From contig CANRSX010000016.1 in NCBI GenBank assembly GCA_947642555.1, positions 1-64,000 on the forward strand: a DNA stretch of 64,000 nt. The letters are read 5' to 3'. Within the stretch, counting starts at the first letter, position 1, and each line of letters opens with the position of its first letter. The position numbers and the translations under genes are program-made. Positions 1 through 9,261 of the stretch are shown here, piece by piece. The notes under the pieces were generated by a model. That model did no database searches. It saw nothing but the letters and a program-made list of their open reading frames with translations, and had not been told where the DNA came from. This DNA is from an uncultured Roseburia sp. GTDB lineage: Bacteria > Bacillota > Clostridia > Lachnospirales > Lachnospiraceae.

Positions 1-356
1 AAGCCATGAAACATAATTTAGAGCATTTCTCTGAACTCATGGAAACACAATTAACAGAAGAAGCGAAAGAAATTGGAAAGCAATCTGATATGCTGTATGG
101 CAGACTAACCGCTGATTTGTCAGAAGATGTTTCTTCTCCTAAAATGCAATCCATTGTAGATGAACTGTTGCAGCTTATACAGAAAAACAGCATCAGCATA
201 TCTCTCGATAAGCCCTATATCAATGTCCTTATCGACACATATTCAAACGATTATATCAAAAGCATGACTGACAGCAAATATGGAGAAGGGGCTTCTGATT
301 ATATCGTAAAAGCGTTCCGTTATTACTCGGAGAATAACGCTTCCGAAAACAATTAG
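1..356 (+). CDS. C-terminal part of a regulator, possibly MerR/TipAS-type (truncated by window start)
   Basis: ORF is open to the left edge; the C-terminal SKYGEGASDYIVKAFRYYSEN resembles the end of TipAS-type domains. Confidence 0.4.
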   Translation, partial: AMKHNLEHFSELMETQLTEEAKEIGKQSDMLYGRLTADLSEDVSSPKMQSIVDELLQLIQKNSISISLDKPYINVLIDTYSNDYIKSMTDSKYGEGASDYIVKAFRYYSENNASENN

Positions 357-385
357 AGCCATTTTAGAGCCAACAGGCATAAAGC

Positions 386-426
386 AATCCCGGAAACGCC
401 CATTTTATCAGCATTTCCGGGATTTT
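386..426. terminator. Rho-independent-type terminator between convergent genes
   Basis: 11-bp perfect inverted repeat AATCCCGGAAA (386-396) / TTTCCGGGATT (414-424) followed by T-rich sequence. Confidence 0.65.
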
Positions 427-431
427 ATCCG

Positions 432-1991
432 TTACTCGAACTCTATCGTCCCCGGCGGCTTACTTGTGAGGTCATAGAAAATTCGATTCACCCCCCTGAC
501 CTCATTGATAATCCGGCTCATCACCGTCTGCAGCACCGCAAAGGGCACCTCCGCGCTCTCCGCCGTCATGAAATCCACCGTATTTACCGCCCGAAGCGCC
601 ACGGCATAATCATAGGTGCGCTCATCCCCCATAACGCCGACGGAACGCATATTTGTGAGCACCGCAAAATACTGCCCAATTGATTTATCCAGTCCGGCTT
701 TCGCGATCTCCTCGCGGTAGATCGCGTCCGCGTCCTGCACGATCCGCACCTTCTCCGCCGTGACGTCGCCGATAATGCGGATTCCGAGTCCCGGCCCCGG
801 GAACGGCTGACGGTAGACCAGTTTTTCGGGAATTCCGAGCTCCAGCCCGGCTTTTCTGACCTCATCCTTAAACAGATTCCGCAGCGGCTCGATGATTTCT
901 TTGAAATCAACATAATCCGGCAGACCGCCGACATTGTGATGCGACTTGATCACAGCGGATTCGCCGCCAAGCCCGCTCTCCACCACATCCGGATAGATAG
1001 TTCCCTGCACCAGGAATTCCACCGCGCCGATTTTTTTCGCTTCCTCCTCGAAGACGCGGATAAATTCTTCCCCGATGATCTTGCGCTTCTCTTCCGGCTC
1101 CGTCACGCCCGCCAGTTTTACATAAAAACGATCCTGCGCATTGACACGGACAAAGTTCAGCTCATAGGGGCCGTTCGGGCCGAACACCTCCTCGACCTCA
1201 TCCCCCTCATTTTTCCGCAGAAGCCCGTGATCGACGAAGACACAGGTCAGCTGATCGCCTACCGCCTTTGAGAGGAGTACTGCCGCCACGGAAGAGTCGA
1301 CACCGCCGGACAGACCGCAGAGCACCTTTCCGTCTCCGACCTTTTCGCGAATTTCAGCGATCGCATGTTCCACAAAGGAATCCATCCGCCAGGTTCCCGC
1401 ACAGCCGCAGACGCTGCGCACAAAGTTGTGCAGCATCTTCGTTCCCTCCTGCGTGTGAAGCACCTCCGGATGAAACTGAATCGCGTACAGCTGCCTCTTT
1501 CGATCCTCCGCCGCCGCTACCGGACAGTCCGCCGTGTGCGCCGTGACGGTAAAGCCGGGGGCTGTTTTCGAAATATAATCAAAATGACTCATCCAGCAGA
1601 CGGTGGAGGGAGAGACGTCCGCAAACAGCGGGGATGTCTGCTCCACGAAAACCTCCGTCTTCCCATACTCGCGCACCGGCGCCCGCTCCACGGTTCCGCC
1701 CAACACATGCATCATCAGCTGCGCGCCGTAGCAGAGCCCCAGTACCGGGATCCCGAGCTCAAACAGCTCCTTCGTGCAGGTCGGCGCCCCTTTCTCGTAA
1801 CAGCTGTTCGGCCCTCCGGTGAGAATGATTCCTTTCGGTTTCAGCTCCTTAATCTTATCGAGGTCTGTCCGATACGAATAAATCTCGCAGTAGACATTGC
1901 ATTCCCTGACCCGTCTCGCCACGAGCTGATTATACTGTCCGCCAAAATCGATCACAATTATTTTTTCCTGAAAAAAAACCTGTCTGCCCAT
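432..1991 (-). CDS. guaA: GMP synthase (glutamine-hydrolysing)
   Basis: 519 aa; GATase motif [12 protein letters not shown]-PPase loop [11 protein letters not shown]-terminal [15 protein letters not shown] and KPPGTIEFE. Confidence 0.97.
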   Translation of the reverse strand: MGRQVFFQEKIIVIDFGGQYNQLVARRVRECNVYCEIYSYRTDLDKIKELKPKGIILTGGPNSCYEKGAPTCTKELFELGIPVLGLCYGAQLMMHVLGGTVERAPVREYGKTEVFVEQTSPLFADVSPSTVCWMSHFDYISKTAPGFTVTAHTADCPVAAAEDRKRQLYAIQFHPEVLHTQEGTKMLHNFVRSVCGCAGTWRMDSFVEHAIAEIREKVGDGKVLCGLSGGVDSSVAAVLLSKAVGDQLTCVFVDHGLLRKNEGDEVEEVFGPNGPYELNFVRVNAQDRFYVKLAGVTEPEEKRKIIGEEFIRVFEEEAKKIGAVEFLVQGTIYPDVVESGLGGESAVIKSHHNVGGLPDYVDFKEIIEPLRNLFKDEVRKAGLELGIPEKLVYRQPFPGPGLGIRIIGDVTAEKVRIVQDADAIYREEIAKAGLDKSIGQYFAVLTNMRSVGVMGDERTYDYAVALRAVNTVDFMTAESAEVPFAVLQTVMSRIINEVRGVNRIFYDLTSKPPGTIEFE

Positions 1992-2067
1992 CCCGGCTCC
2001 TCTCCTTCATTTGTCTGAATCACCTTATTAAAATGCTGTGGTCAGATGCGTCCGACCCTGGCATCTT

Positions 2068-2096
2068 ATTATAAAATACGCCCCGCCGCATGGCAA
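2068..2096 (-). promoter_or_regulatory. Predicted sigma-A promoter of guaA (TTGCCA-17-TATAAT)
   Basis: On the minus strand, -35 TTGCCA (2091-2096) and consensus -10 TATAAT (2068-2073), 17-bp spacer, about 77 bp upstream of the guaA start. Confidence 0.6.
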
Positions 2097-2193
2097 GACG
2101 TTTTTTGCCGGTCAGAACTCCTCCTAATGCAAAACAGGCAAAAACAAACCGCATTCGCGCATACAGCGCCCGATACGGGAACATACTAATCCC

Positions 2194-2808
2194 ATGAAAA
2201 AACAAACGCACCTGCCGGATTTTCGCAAACTCTGCCCACCGGAGCAGAATCATACCGCATTCGTGCTCTCACAGCTGATTTTTTTCTTTTTTCTGACCTC
2301 TGTCGGCGGATTTCTGTGGGAGGTTCTGCTCTTCCTTGTAAAAGAAGGGACATTTGCCAACCGCGGGTTTCTCTATGGCCCCTGGCTGCCGGTCTACGGT
2401 GCGGGCGCCGTTTTGTTTTACATCTGCCTTGTAAAATTAAAAAACCATCCTGTCATCGTGTTCCTTCTCTCCCTTCTCATCGGAAGCGGAGTGGAATTCG
2501 TGATCGGATGGTTTCTCGACACGGTATGGGATCTGCGCTACTGGGATTACCGCGGCAGTTTTCTGAATGTTCACGGCTATATCTGTCTGTGGTCCGCCCT
2601 GGGTTTTGGCATCGCCGGCGTCCTCTGGGTCTGCTTTCTCTCCGGATTTCTCACCCGGTGCTGGCTGCTGCTTCCGGCTCCCGTGCGAAGCCGCATCCTT
2701 TCCGTGCTCCTGCTGCTGTTTCTCGTAGACTGCGCAGCCGCGCTGATTTTTCCAAACATCGGGAAATATATCACCTTTTCCGCCACGGTATGCCGCCGGG
2801 CATTCTGA
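2194..2808 (+). CDS. Membrane protein of the putative ABC-transporter type IV (CmpB-like) family
   Basis: 204 aa multi-TM; GGFLWEVLLF...GFLYGPWLPVYGAGAVLFY...EFVIGWFLDTVWDLRYWDYRG pattern typical of this family. Confidence 0.7.
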   Translation: MKKQTHLPDFRKLCPPEQNHTAFVLSQLIFFFFLTSVGGFLWEVLLFLVKEGTFANRGFLYGPWLPVYGAGAVLFYICLVKLKNHPVIVFLLSLLIGSGVEFVIGWFLDTVWDLRYWDYRGSFLNVHGYICLWSALGFGIAGVLWVCFLSGFLTRCWLLLPAPVRSRILSVLLLLFLVDCAAALIFPNIGKYITFSATVCRRAF

Positions 2809-2873
2809 CCCGATCCGGTCTGACCTGCGCCCCGGGTACCGGCCGTTTCCATGCTGCCTCACCGGTTATGGTC

Positions 2874-3749
2874 TCATCGATCTGCATCCAGCCCGATATC
2901 CATGCTTCCCGAGCGAAATCCGGCGAGATCCAGTGTGACATAGGGATAGCCCAGGCCGTTTAAGGCATTCGTAATTTCTTTCTGATGGTCCGACACAAGA
3001 GGAAACTCCTCCACATCCACCTCGATCCTGGCAATCGTATCATGCACCCGCAGCCGGACATTCCGAAATCCCAGTGTTTTTAAAAAATCTTCTCCCTTTC
3101 CCACGGCTTCCAGCTTTTCATATGTGAGCTTCGTCCCGTAGGGAAAGCGCGTCGCCAGGCAGGGAGCAGCGGGTTTTGCCGCCACGGACATGCCGTATTC
3201 CGCCGCAAGTCTGCGCACATCCGCCTTTGTCATGCCGGCGTCTGCCAGGGGACTTTTTATCCCAAGCTCTTTTAGCGCACGGATCCCGGGGCGGTAGACA
3301 TGCAGGTCATCCTCATTCGTCCCCTCGAGGATCCTTCTGACGCCAAGCTCCTCCGCTTTCTGTAACATCTGCATAAAAAGAAATTTCTTACATCTGTAGC
3401 AACGGTCTGTCGGATTATCTCCGATCCCCGCGCTTTCCAGTTCGTCCACCGGGATCACAAGATGTACTGCGCCGATTTTCTCCGCCAGCGCCTCCGCGGC
3501 CCGGATCTCTCCCGCCGGATGAAGCCTCGTCTGCATCGTCACCGCGTACACGGTTGTCCCTCGCGCCTTCGCCGCCTCACAGGTCAGTTTTAACAGCAGG
3601 CTGCTGTCCACGCCGCCGGAAAACGCCACGATGACGGGTTTCTGCGCAGCATCCGCAAGTGCCGCCCGCAGGCTGTCCCGTTTTTCCCCGTACTCACATG
3701 CGGGCACGTCGTCTTTTATTGTTTCTTTCTTTTTATTCATATTTTTCAC
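2874..3749 (-). CDS. larE: ATP-dependent sacrificial sulfur transferase LarE
   Basis: PP-loop SGGVDSSLLLKL, conserved Cys region DRCYRCKKFLF, GTNEDDLHVYRPG; adjacent to larC. Confidence 0.9.
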   Translation of the reverse strand: MKNMNKKKETIKDDVPACEYGEKRDSLRAALADAAQKPVIVAFSGGVDSSLLLKLTCEAAKARGTTVYAVTMQTRLHPAGEIRAAEALAEKIGAVHLVIPVDELESAGIGDNPTDRCYRCKKFLFMQMLQKAEELGVRRILEGTNEDDLHVYRPGIRALKELGIKSPLADAGMTKADVRRLAAEYGMSVAAKPAAPCLATRFPYGTKLTYEKLEAVGKGEDFLKTLGFRNVRLRVHDTIARIEVDVEEFPLVSDHQKEITNALNGLGYPYVTLDLAGFRSGSMDIGLDADR

Positions 3750-3837
3750 CGTTTTTCACAGGATCATGCCATAGCCGTTTGTGGCAGGCGCCCCTGTCAA
3801 TCTTTCACACCGGCCCGAAATTCTTTCCGCGACCCTC

Positions 3838-5226
3838 TCACAGCCACGCTTCCGCGTCGCTTTCCGCGCCTCCCGCATCCTCTTCCTCTGCGTGATAAAA
3901 CAGCTCCATCATCTGCCAGAAGGAGATTCCCTGCGCTTTCGCAAGCTTCGCCACGCTCTCATATTCCGGGTAACGGCGCACCTGTCCGTTTGGAAGCGTA
4001 CATTTTTTCACCGCCAGCTCCCCGCAGGGAAGCGTCACGGTATCCGCCTCCCGTTTCAGTACTGTCCGTTCCATGGGGATTTTCCGAATACCTATAGTTG
4101 TGGTTTCCTCAAAAATAATCTGCTCCAGCTCCGAAACCTTTTCCTCACCGCAGATCACGCAGAGTTCATAGGCCGGTCTGTGTTTTTTCATGTAAACCGG
4201 CACAAAATGGACGTCGCGGGCCCCGCTTTCCATCAGCCGGTCCATCACATGTCCGAGAGCCTCCCCGGTGCAGTCATCGACATTTGTCTCTAGTTTATAA
4301 ATGCAGTCCGCCTGGCGAAATGACTCTGTCTCAGATGCCGGCACTGCCTGCCGCCCTCCCTCTGCATCCCGCGGCATCCCGGGAGCAGACCCCTGCGCTT
4401 CGATCAGCATGGCCCGCAGCAGGCTCGGGTTCTCATAATTGCGCTTTCCGGCCCCGATTCCGATCCGACGGATCACGAAGCGTTCCGGCAGACGGCCCGA
4501 CGTGCGGATGGCGGCTGCCACGGCGGCTCCGGTGGGCGTCACCAGCTCCCCCTCCGTTTCCGTAATATGGAGCGGAATCTGATACTTCTGTACGATATTT
4601 GCCACCGCCGGTACCGGCACCGGCAGGATTCCGTGCTGGCAGCGGACGGTTCCCCTCCCCTCGCACAGACAGGGCACGACAGTCTCCGTGATATCGAGAT
4701 TGTCCAGGCACACGGCCACAGCGAGGATGTCCACAATGGAGTCGATGGCGCCCACCTCATGGAAATGTACCTGATCCGCCGGCACGCCGTGGGCCTTCGC
4801 CTCGGCCTCCGCCAGTACGGCAAAGATCCGGCGCGCCATATCCTTCGCCCGGTCCGTCATCGCCGCCGCGTCGATGATCGCAAGGATCTCCGGCAGGCCG
4901 CGGTGCTCGTGATGATGTCCGTGCGCATGGTCATGGTCGTGGCTGCCGTGCTCATGCTCATGACTCTGCCCCCCATGCGTATGCCCGTACAGGTATTCCA
5001 TGTCGTGGTCATGATTCTCATGGGCCGCATCCAGCTTCACGTCAAAATCGCACACGTCCAGCCCGGCTTTTTTCGCCCGGCTGATTTTTATCTCAAAGCC
5101 CTGTACCGGCAGGCTGTCAAGGGCGTGCTGTAACACCTCCTGATCCGCTCCCAGATCGAGAAGCGCCGCCACCATCATATCTCCGCTGATCCCGGTATCG
5201 CATTCCAGGTATAATGTCTGTCCCAT
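3838..5226 (-). CDS. larC: Nickel-pincer cofactor biosynthesis protein LarC (single uninterrupted ORF)
   Basis: MGQTLYLECDTGISGDMMVAALLDLGAD start, His-rich loop HENHDHDMEYLYGHTHGGQSHEHEHGSHDHDHAHGHHHEH, ETNVDDCTGEALGHVMDRLMESGARDVHF; start set at ATG 5226 rather than the upstream ORF extension. Confidence 0.93.
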   Translation of the reverse strand: MGQTLYLECDTGISGDMMVAALLDLGADQEVLQHALDSLPVQGFEIKISRAKKAGLDVCDFDVKLDAAHENHDHDMEYLYGHTHGGQSHEHEHGSHDHDHAHGHHHEHRGLPEILAIIDAAAMTDRAKDMARRIFAVLAEAEAKAHGVPADQVHFHEVGAIDSIVDILAVAVCLDNLDITETVVPCLCEGRGTVRCQHGILPVPVPAVANIVQKYQIPLHITETEGELVTPTGAAVAAAIRTSGRLPERFVIRRIGIGAGKRNYENPSLLRAMLIEAQGSAPGMPRDAEGGRQAVPASETESFRQADCIYKLETNVDDCTGEALGHVMDRLMESGARDVHFVPVYMKKHRPAYELCVICGEEKVSELEQIIFEETTTIGIRKIPMERTVLKREADTVTLPCGELAVKKCTLPNGQVRRYPEYESVAKLAKAQGISFWQMMELFYHAEEEDAGGAESDAEAWL

Positions 5227-5340
5227 GTCTTTTATCCCCTTTCTCTGCAGATCGGTCAGCGCCGCACATATCCTTTTCCTGTGCAGTGCCGACAGAACTA
5301 TTTTACAGAAAACGGACCCATCAGACAAGACTGATTTTAT

Positions 5341-5526
5341 AAAAAAGTTCAGCCATGCTTCGCAAAATGGGCGAATCGTGCTCGCATGAATGAGCACATT
5401 CTGCGATGCATGAGCGGAGCGCCCGTATATGAGCAAAAGTGAGCCGTGAAACGGCGGGGAGCGCCGTAGGCGCGGTTTTGCGAATGGCGCGGGCTGAACG
5501 ATAACTTTTTTAGAAAAAGTTCAGCC
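5341..5526. repeat. Intergenic repeat/MITE-like palindromic element
   Basis: 17-bp direct repeat AAAAAGTTCAGCCATGC at both ends; imperfect terminal inversion AAAAAAGTTCAGCC..TTCGCAAAA versus TTTTGCGAA..GGCTGAAC..AACTTTTTT; terminal hairpin GGCTGAAC-GATA-ACTTTTTTAGAAAAAGTTCAGCC. Confidence 0.55.
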
Positions 5527-5541
5527 ATGCATCACAATCTC

Positions 5542-5588
5542 TTGACTTTTTGAACTGCGTTCAATATAATATATTTGAACAACGTTCA
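5542..5588 (+). promoter_or_regulatory. Sigma-A promoter with two TetR-type operators
   Basis: TTGACT (5542-5547), 17 bp, TATAAT (5565-5570); perfect palindromes TGAAC-TGC-GTTCA (5551-5563) and TGAAC-AAC-GTTCA (5576-5588). Confidence 0.8.
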
Positions 5589-5602
5589 GCAGGAGGTATC
5601 GT

Positions 5603-6175
5603 GTGGATAATAAAGAAGCAATCATACAGGCAACGATGAATCTCATTGAGGAAAAAGGGGAACATGTAGAGGAGGTTACAGTCCGTGAGATATGCAAAAG
5701 CGCAGGCGTTGGATTAGGGCTTGTAAATTATCATTTTGGAAACAAAGATAAACTCATCGAGCAATGCATTGAGCGTATGATAAACGGAACAGTTGAGCAT
5801 TTTCAAAATATACGAGAGAAAACAGATGTTTTTACTCCTTTTGAGAAGTTGGAGTATCTCGGCAATATGACACTTGATTTTCTGTTTGAACATTATGCCA
5901 TTTCCAAAATTTCTGTTCTTACCGATATGCAGTCACCGAAAGAAAATGACAACACTTGCAGAACTTATGCGGCATATCTTCCGCTTGTTGCAGCCTGCCG
6001 TCCTGACCTTGATGAAGCGGCGATAAGGCGAAAAACGCTGTATCTGATTACCGTTATGCAGCAGATGTTCCTGCGATACGAAATTATTTCGCAAATATTG
6101 GGGATTGACCTTAGACAGAAAGAAAACCGCAGGAATTTTCATACACAGGTTTTACACGATATTCTGGAGGTATAA
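5603..6175 (+). CDS. TetR/AcrR family transcriptional regulator
   Basis: 190 aa; N-terminal HTH IIQATMNLIEEKGEHVEEVTVREICKSAGVGLGLVNYHFGNKDKLIEQCI. Confidence 0.92.
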   Translation: MDNKEAIIQATMNLIEEKGEHVEEVTVREICKSAGVGLGLVNYHFGNKDKLIEQCIERMINGTVEHFQNIREKTDVFTPFEKLEYLGNMTLDFLFEHYAISKISVLTDMQSPKENDNTCRTYAAYLPLVAACRPDLDEAAIRRKTLYLITVMQQMFLRYEIISQILGIDLRQKENRRNFHTQVLHDILEV

Positions 6176-6178
6176 AGA

Positions 6179-6897
6179 GTGAAAATAACAGTGATAAACG
6201 GAACCGAAAAACACGGCGTTACCTACCGTTTAAAAGAGATGTTTTTAGCAGAATTCAGGGATAAGGCGGATATTACAGAATATTATCTTCCAAAGGATTG
6301 TCCGGGCTTCTGCACAGGTTGCCTGAGTTGTATATATTAAAGAGTGAAAACACTTGCAAAGACGCAGAATATATTGGGAGAATTGATAAATCACTTTTAG
6401 AAGCAGATCTGATTGTGATGACGTCTCCTGCCTATGTGTTTCACGCCACGGGAGCAATGAAAGCATTTCTTGACCATTTCGCTTACCGCTGGATACCGCA
6501 CCGCCCTGCTCCTGAAATGTTTCGAAAGCGCGCAGTCATCATAGCGCAATGCTTAGGCAGTGGAGCAAAATCTGCGGCGAAAGATATGAAGCATAGTTTA
6601 TCCTGGTGGGGAATTTCTAAAATCGGGATATTTACTGGTGCTTTGATGAGCGATATTGTCTGGGAAAACCTTTCCCGTAAGAAACAAGCCGAGTTTACGG
6701 GAAAGATTCAAAAGCTATCCCAAAAGTTTGCCCGTATAGATTATACAAAGCCCGCACACACAAATCTGATTACGAAATTCAGGGTTTTCTTTTGCCGTAT
6801 GATGCAGAAATCCATACACAAATCAGACCCCGAATACCCTGACGGGAAGTACTGGGCAGAACAGGGGTGGCTCGACAGCGGCAGACCATGGAAATAG
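6179..6897 (+). pseudogene. Flavodoxin/NAD(P)H-dependent FMN reductase-like gene, frameshifted
   Basis: GTG 6179 frame encodes MKITVINGTEKHGVTYRLKEMFLAEF...CPGFCTGCLSCIY then TAA at 6338; the family continues in another frame (KSENTCKDAEYIGRIDKSLLEADLIVMTSPAYVFHATGAMKAFLDHF) to 6897. Confidence 0.75.
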
Positions 6898-6931
6898 CAG
6901 AAGCATTTGAATTATTGTATCGCAAAAACCC

Positions 6932-9241
6932 TCAGCTGCCAGCCGATGTCATCACCACCCGCTTCCCCCGTTCCCGCAGTCCTGCATCATCGATTACACA
7001 TTCTACATTCGAAGGTACCTCCGTCTCCAGCAGAATCTCCTCCGCCGTCTCCTTTACGTGCACGCGGATCCGTCCCCTTACCGACTGATAAGCACAGGTA
7101 AATTCATGGATGCTCTCCGGCAGCCAGGGGCGAATCGTCACCTTTGCAAAGCCCGGCTCCTTTGGGATAATACCGGCGATGCCGTTATAGTACCACTCGA
7201 TGATATGCCCCATCATATCGTGGCAGTGGCTCCGCGGATTCGTCTCCCAGTACTCCCCCAGCGTGGTCTCGCCGTCCAGGACAAAGGCGTAATAGCCCGG
7301 ATGGGTTTCGCGCAGGACAAAGCGGCTGATCTGCTCATTCATCCCATACCTCCTGGCACACTGGATGATATATGGCAGTCCGACCTCCCCGGCGATCAGC
7401 GCGCCCTCCGCATCAATGGTATCCCGCAGCGCCCGGATGACATCCTCTTTTTTCTCTTCCAGCGTCATCCCCCAGAACAGCGGCAGCGCCTGGGAAGCCT
7501 GGGTCAAAGTGCTGCCGTCAGCCTCGCCGCGGTCGGCATTCCACAGGCCGTAGCACCAGTACCCTTTCTCCGGGTGGCGGATCAGCAGCTTTGCGTTGTA
7601 GCGATCCCGGATATCCTCCGCCTGCTTTTGCAGCGTCCTCTGCTCCTCTGGGCGGTTTAAAATCCCTGCGAACTCTGCCAGGCACACGGCGTCCGCGTAG
7701 AGAAACGCGGTCTCCACATTTTCGCGCGCCAGCTCGTTTTTCGGATTGCCCCAGTCGCCCAGGCCGTGGCAGATAAAACCGTCATCGTTTACCTTTGTAA
7801 GCAGATGCTGAAAATACCGCATCCCGGCTTCGTAATTATCCTCAATGATCCCGATGTCCCCGTAAAACAGGTAATGCCAGTACGGGCCCAGGATACAGGC
7901 GCTGCCCCAGGGGATGATGTCATAAAAGCTCCCCATCCCCGGCACCGGGAGCACGTTCGGGATGTAGCAGGGGCACTGGGAGGGCATCAGCCCGTCGCCG
8001 GGATAAAATTTTTCCCCGGCAAAATCGTAAAAATAATCCTCCTTCGTGTGCTGCGCCACGCGCATGTCCCGCAAAAATTTTTCCCAAAGCAGCCTGCCGT
8101 CCTTCATGTAAAAAATGGAGCAGGCCATCAGATGATTCGGCTCCTGCCACGCGAAACGCTCGATAGTGGGGCAGTCGGTGTGAACGCCCACCATATTTGC
8201 CTCCACCGTCCGCTCAATCATGTCGTATACCTGATTGTAGCGCTCATCGTCGCAGGTGAAGCTCCCGTCCGTCTTATGGGCGCTGGTGATCGCGTGGGCA
8301 GTAAGGCCACGGATTGCGGCGTGCTCCGGCAGCTCCACGCCCACATAGCGCCCAGCGAAATAGGTAAAGGCCATGCGGTATGTTTCCCACACGTCATCCG
8401 CTCCGACGATATAAGTGATACAGGAATCCACGGTCGTCCAGCCCTTTGCCACCTGGTCCACATCGCCGTCTGCCCCCAGCTTTTCCGCCGGATAAACGCG
8501 GATCTCATCCCCTGTTTTTCCTTTTACCTCAAATTCCAGGATCCCGGACATATTCTGGCCGAAATCGTAGATCTCTCTCCCATTTACCGCGCCGCAAGGT
8601 CTGCCAGGGTATGATTTTATCACCTTCACCGGCGGCATGGTCTGCTCCCGGATCTCTGCCCCGGGGATCTCCTCCTTCGGCACAAGGGACGCCTGCTGCC
8701 ACGCGCTGTCGTCAAATCCCGCCTCGCACCAGCCCTTCTGCGCCAGTCTGCCGTCCATTGTCTCCGAGCCATAGACATTGCTCATGACGACGGGATGCTC
8801 CTTCACCCGGAACCGCTCGTCCGCCGTGACCACCTCCGATGTCCCGTCCTCATATTCCAGCGCAAGCTCCATCGCAAAGATCAGGCAGCTGCCAAAAGGC
8901 CGGTAGGGATTCGGATTCGGCGGCATGAACTTCGGAAAGGAAAAGGTATAGTGCTCGTCACATTTGATGTACCAGCCGTTCCCCACCGCGGCGCCGATCA
9001 CATTTTTCCCCTTCCGAAGCAGGTCTGTCACGTCAAATATAGTATAATAGATCAGCTTCCGGTAATCGGTCCAGGCAGGGTCGAGCTCATGGTCCCCCGC
9101 CTTTTTTCCATTGATATAAAAATGAAACTGCCCCAGGCCGCAGACCTTTGCCACGGCGCGGGTTACCGGCCTCGTGATCCCGATTTCCCTTCTCGCGTAA
9201 AAGGGTCTTGCCGTCTGATTTGTGATCCATGTCTGAAACAT
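6932..9241 (-). CDS. Glycoside hydrolase family 78 (alpha-L-rhamnosidase-like)
   Basis: 769 aa; FYINGKKAGDHELDPAWTDYRKLIYYTIFDVTDLLRKGKNVIGAAVGNGWY, TDCPTIERFAWQEPNHLMA, C-terminal FAKVTIRPWLPESIHEFTCAYQSVRG. Confidence 0.88.
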   Translation of the reverse strand: MFQTWITNQTARPFYARREIGITRPVTRAVAKVCGLGQFHFYINGKKAGDHELDPAWTDYRKLIYYTIFDVTDLLRKGKNVIGAAVGNGWYIKCDEHYTFSFPKFMPPNPNPYRPFGSCLIFAMELALEYEDGTSEVVTADERFRVKEHPVVMSNVYGSETMDGRLAQKGWCEAGFDDSAWQQASLVPKEEIPGAEIREQTMPPVKVIKSYPGRPCGAVNGREIYDFGQNMSGILEFEVKGKTGDEIRVYPAEKLGADGDVDQVAKGWTTVDSCITYIVGADDVWETYRMAFTYFAGRYVGVELPEHAAIRGLTAHAITSAHKTDGSFTCDDERYNQVYDMIERTVEANMVGVHTDCPTIERFAWQEPNHLMACSIFYMKDGRLLWEKFLRDMRVAQHTKEDYFYDFAGEKFYPGDGLMPSQCPCYIPNVLPVPGMGSFYDIIPWGSACILGPYWHYLFYGDIGIIEDNYEAGMRYFQHLLTKVNDDGFICHGLGDWGNPKNELARENVETAFLYADAVCLAEFAGILNRPEEQRTLQKQAEDIRDRYNAKLLIRHPEKGYWCYGLWNADRGEADGSTLTQASQALPLFWGMTLEEKKEDVIRALRDTIDAEGALIAGEVGLPYIIQCARRYGMNEQISRFVLRETHPGYYAFVLDGETTLGEYWETNPRSHCHDMMGHIIEWYYNGIAGIIPKEPGFAKVTIRPWLPESIHEFTCAYQSVRGRIRVHVKETAEEILLETEVPSNVECVIDDAGLRERGKRVVMTSAGS

Positions 9242-9261
9242 ATCTGCCTCCTTCCAAAGCG

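Noticed and set aside
1992-2110. Possible purine riboswitch upstream of guaA
   Set aside because: The leader is short and lacks the conserved purine-riboswitch core; only a plain sigma-A promoter was seen
5227-5436. 70-aa N-terminal extension of LarC
   Set aside because: The extension runs into the palindromic repeat element; the conserved LarC start MGQTLYLECDTGISGDM with an RBS lies at 5226
7766-8614. 282-aa plus-strand ORF antisense to the GH78 gene
   Set aside because: Shadow ORF; GH78 motifs are on the minus strand
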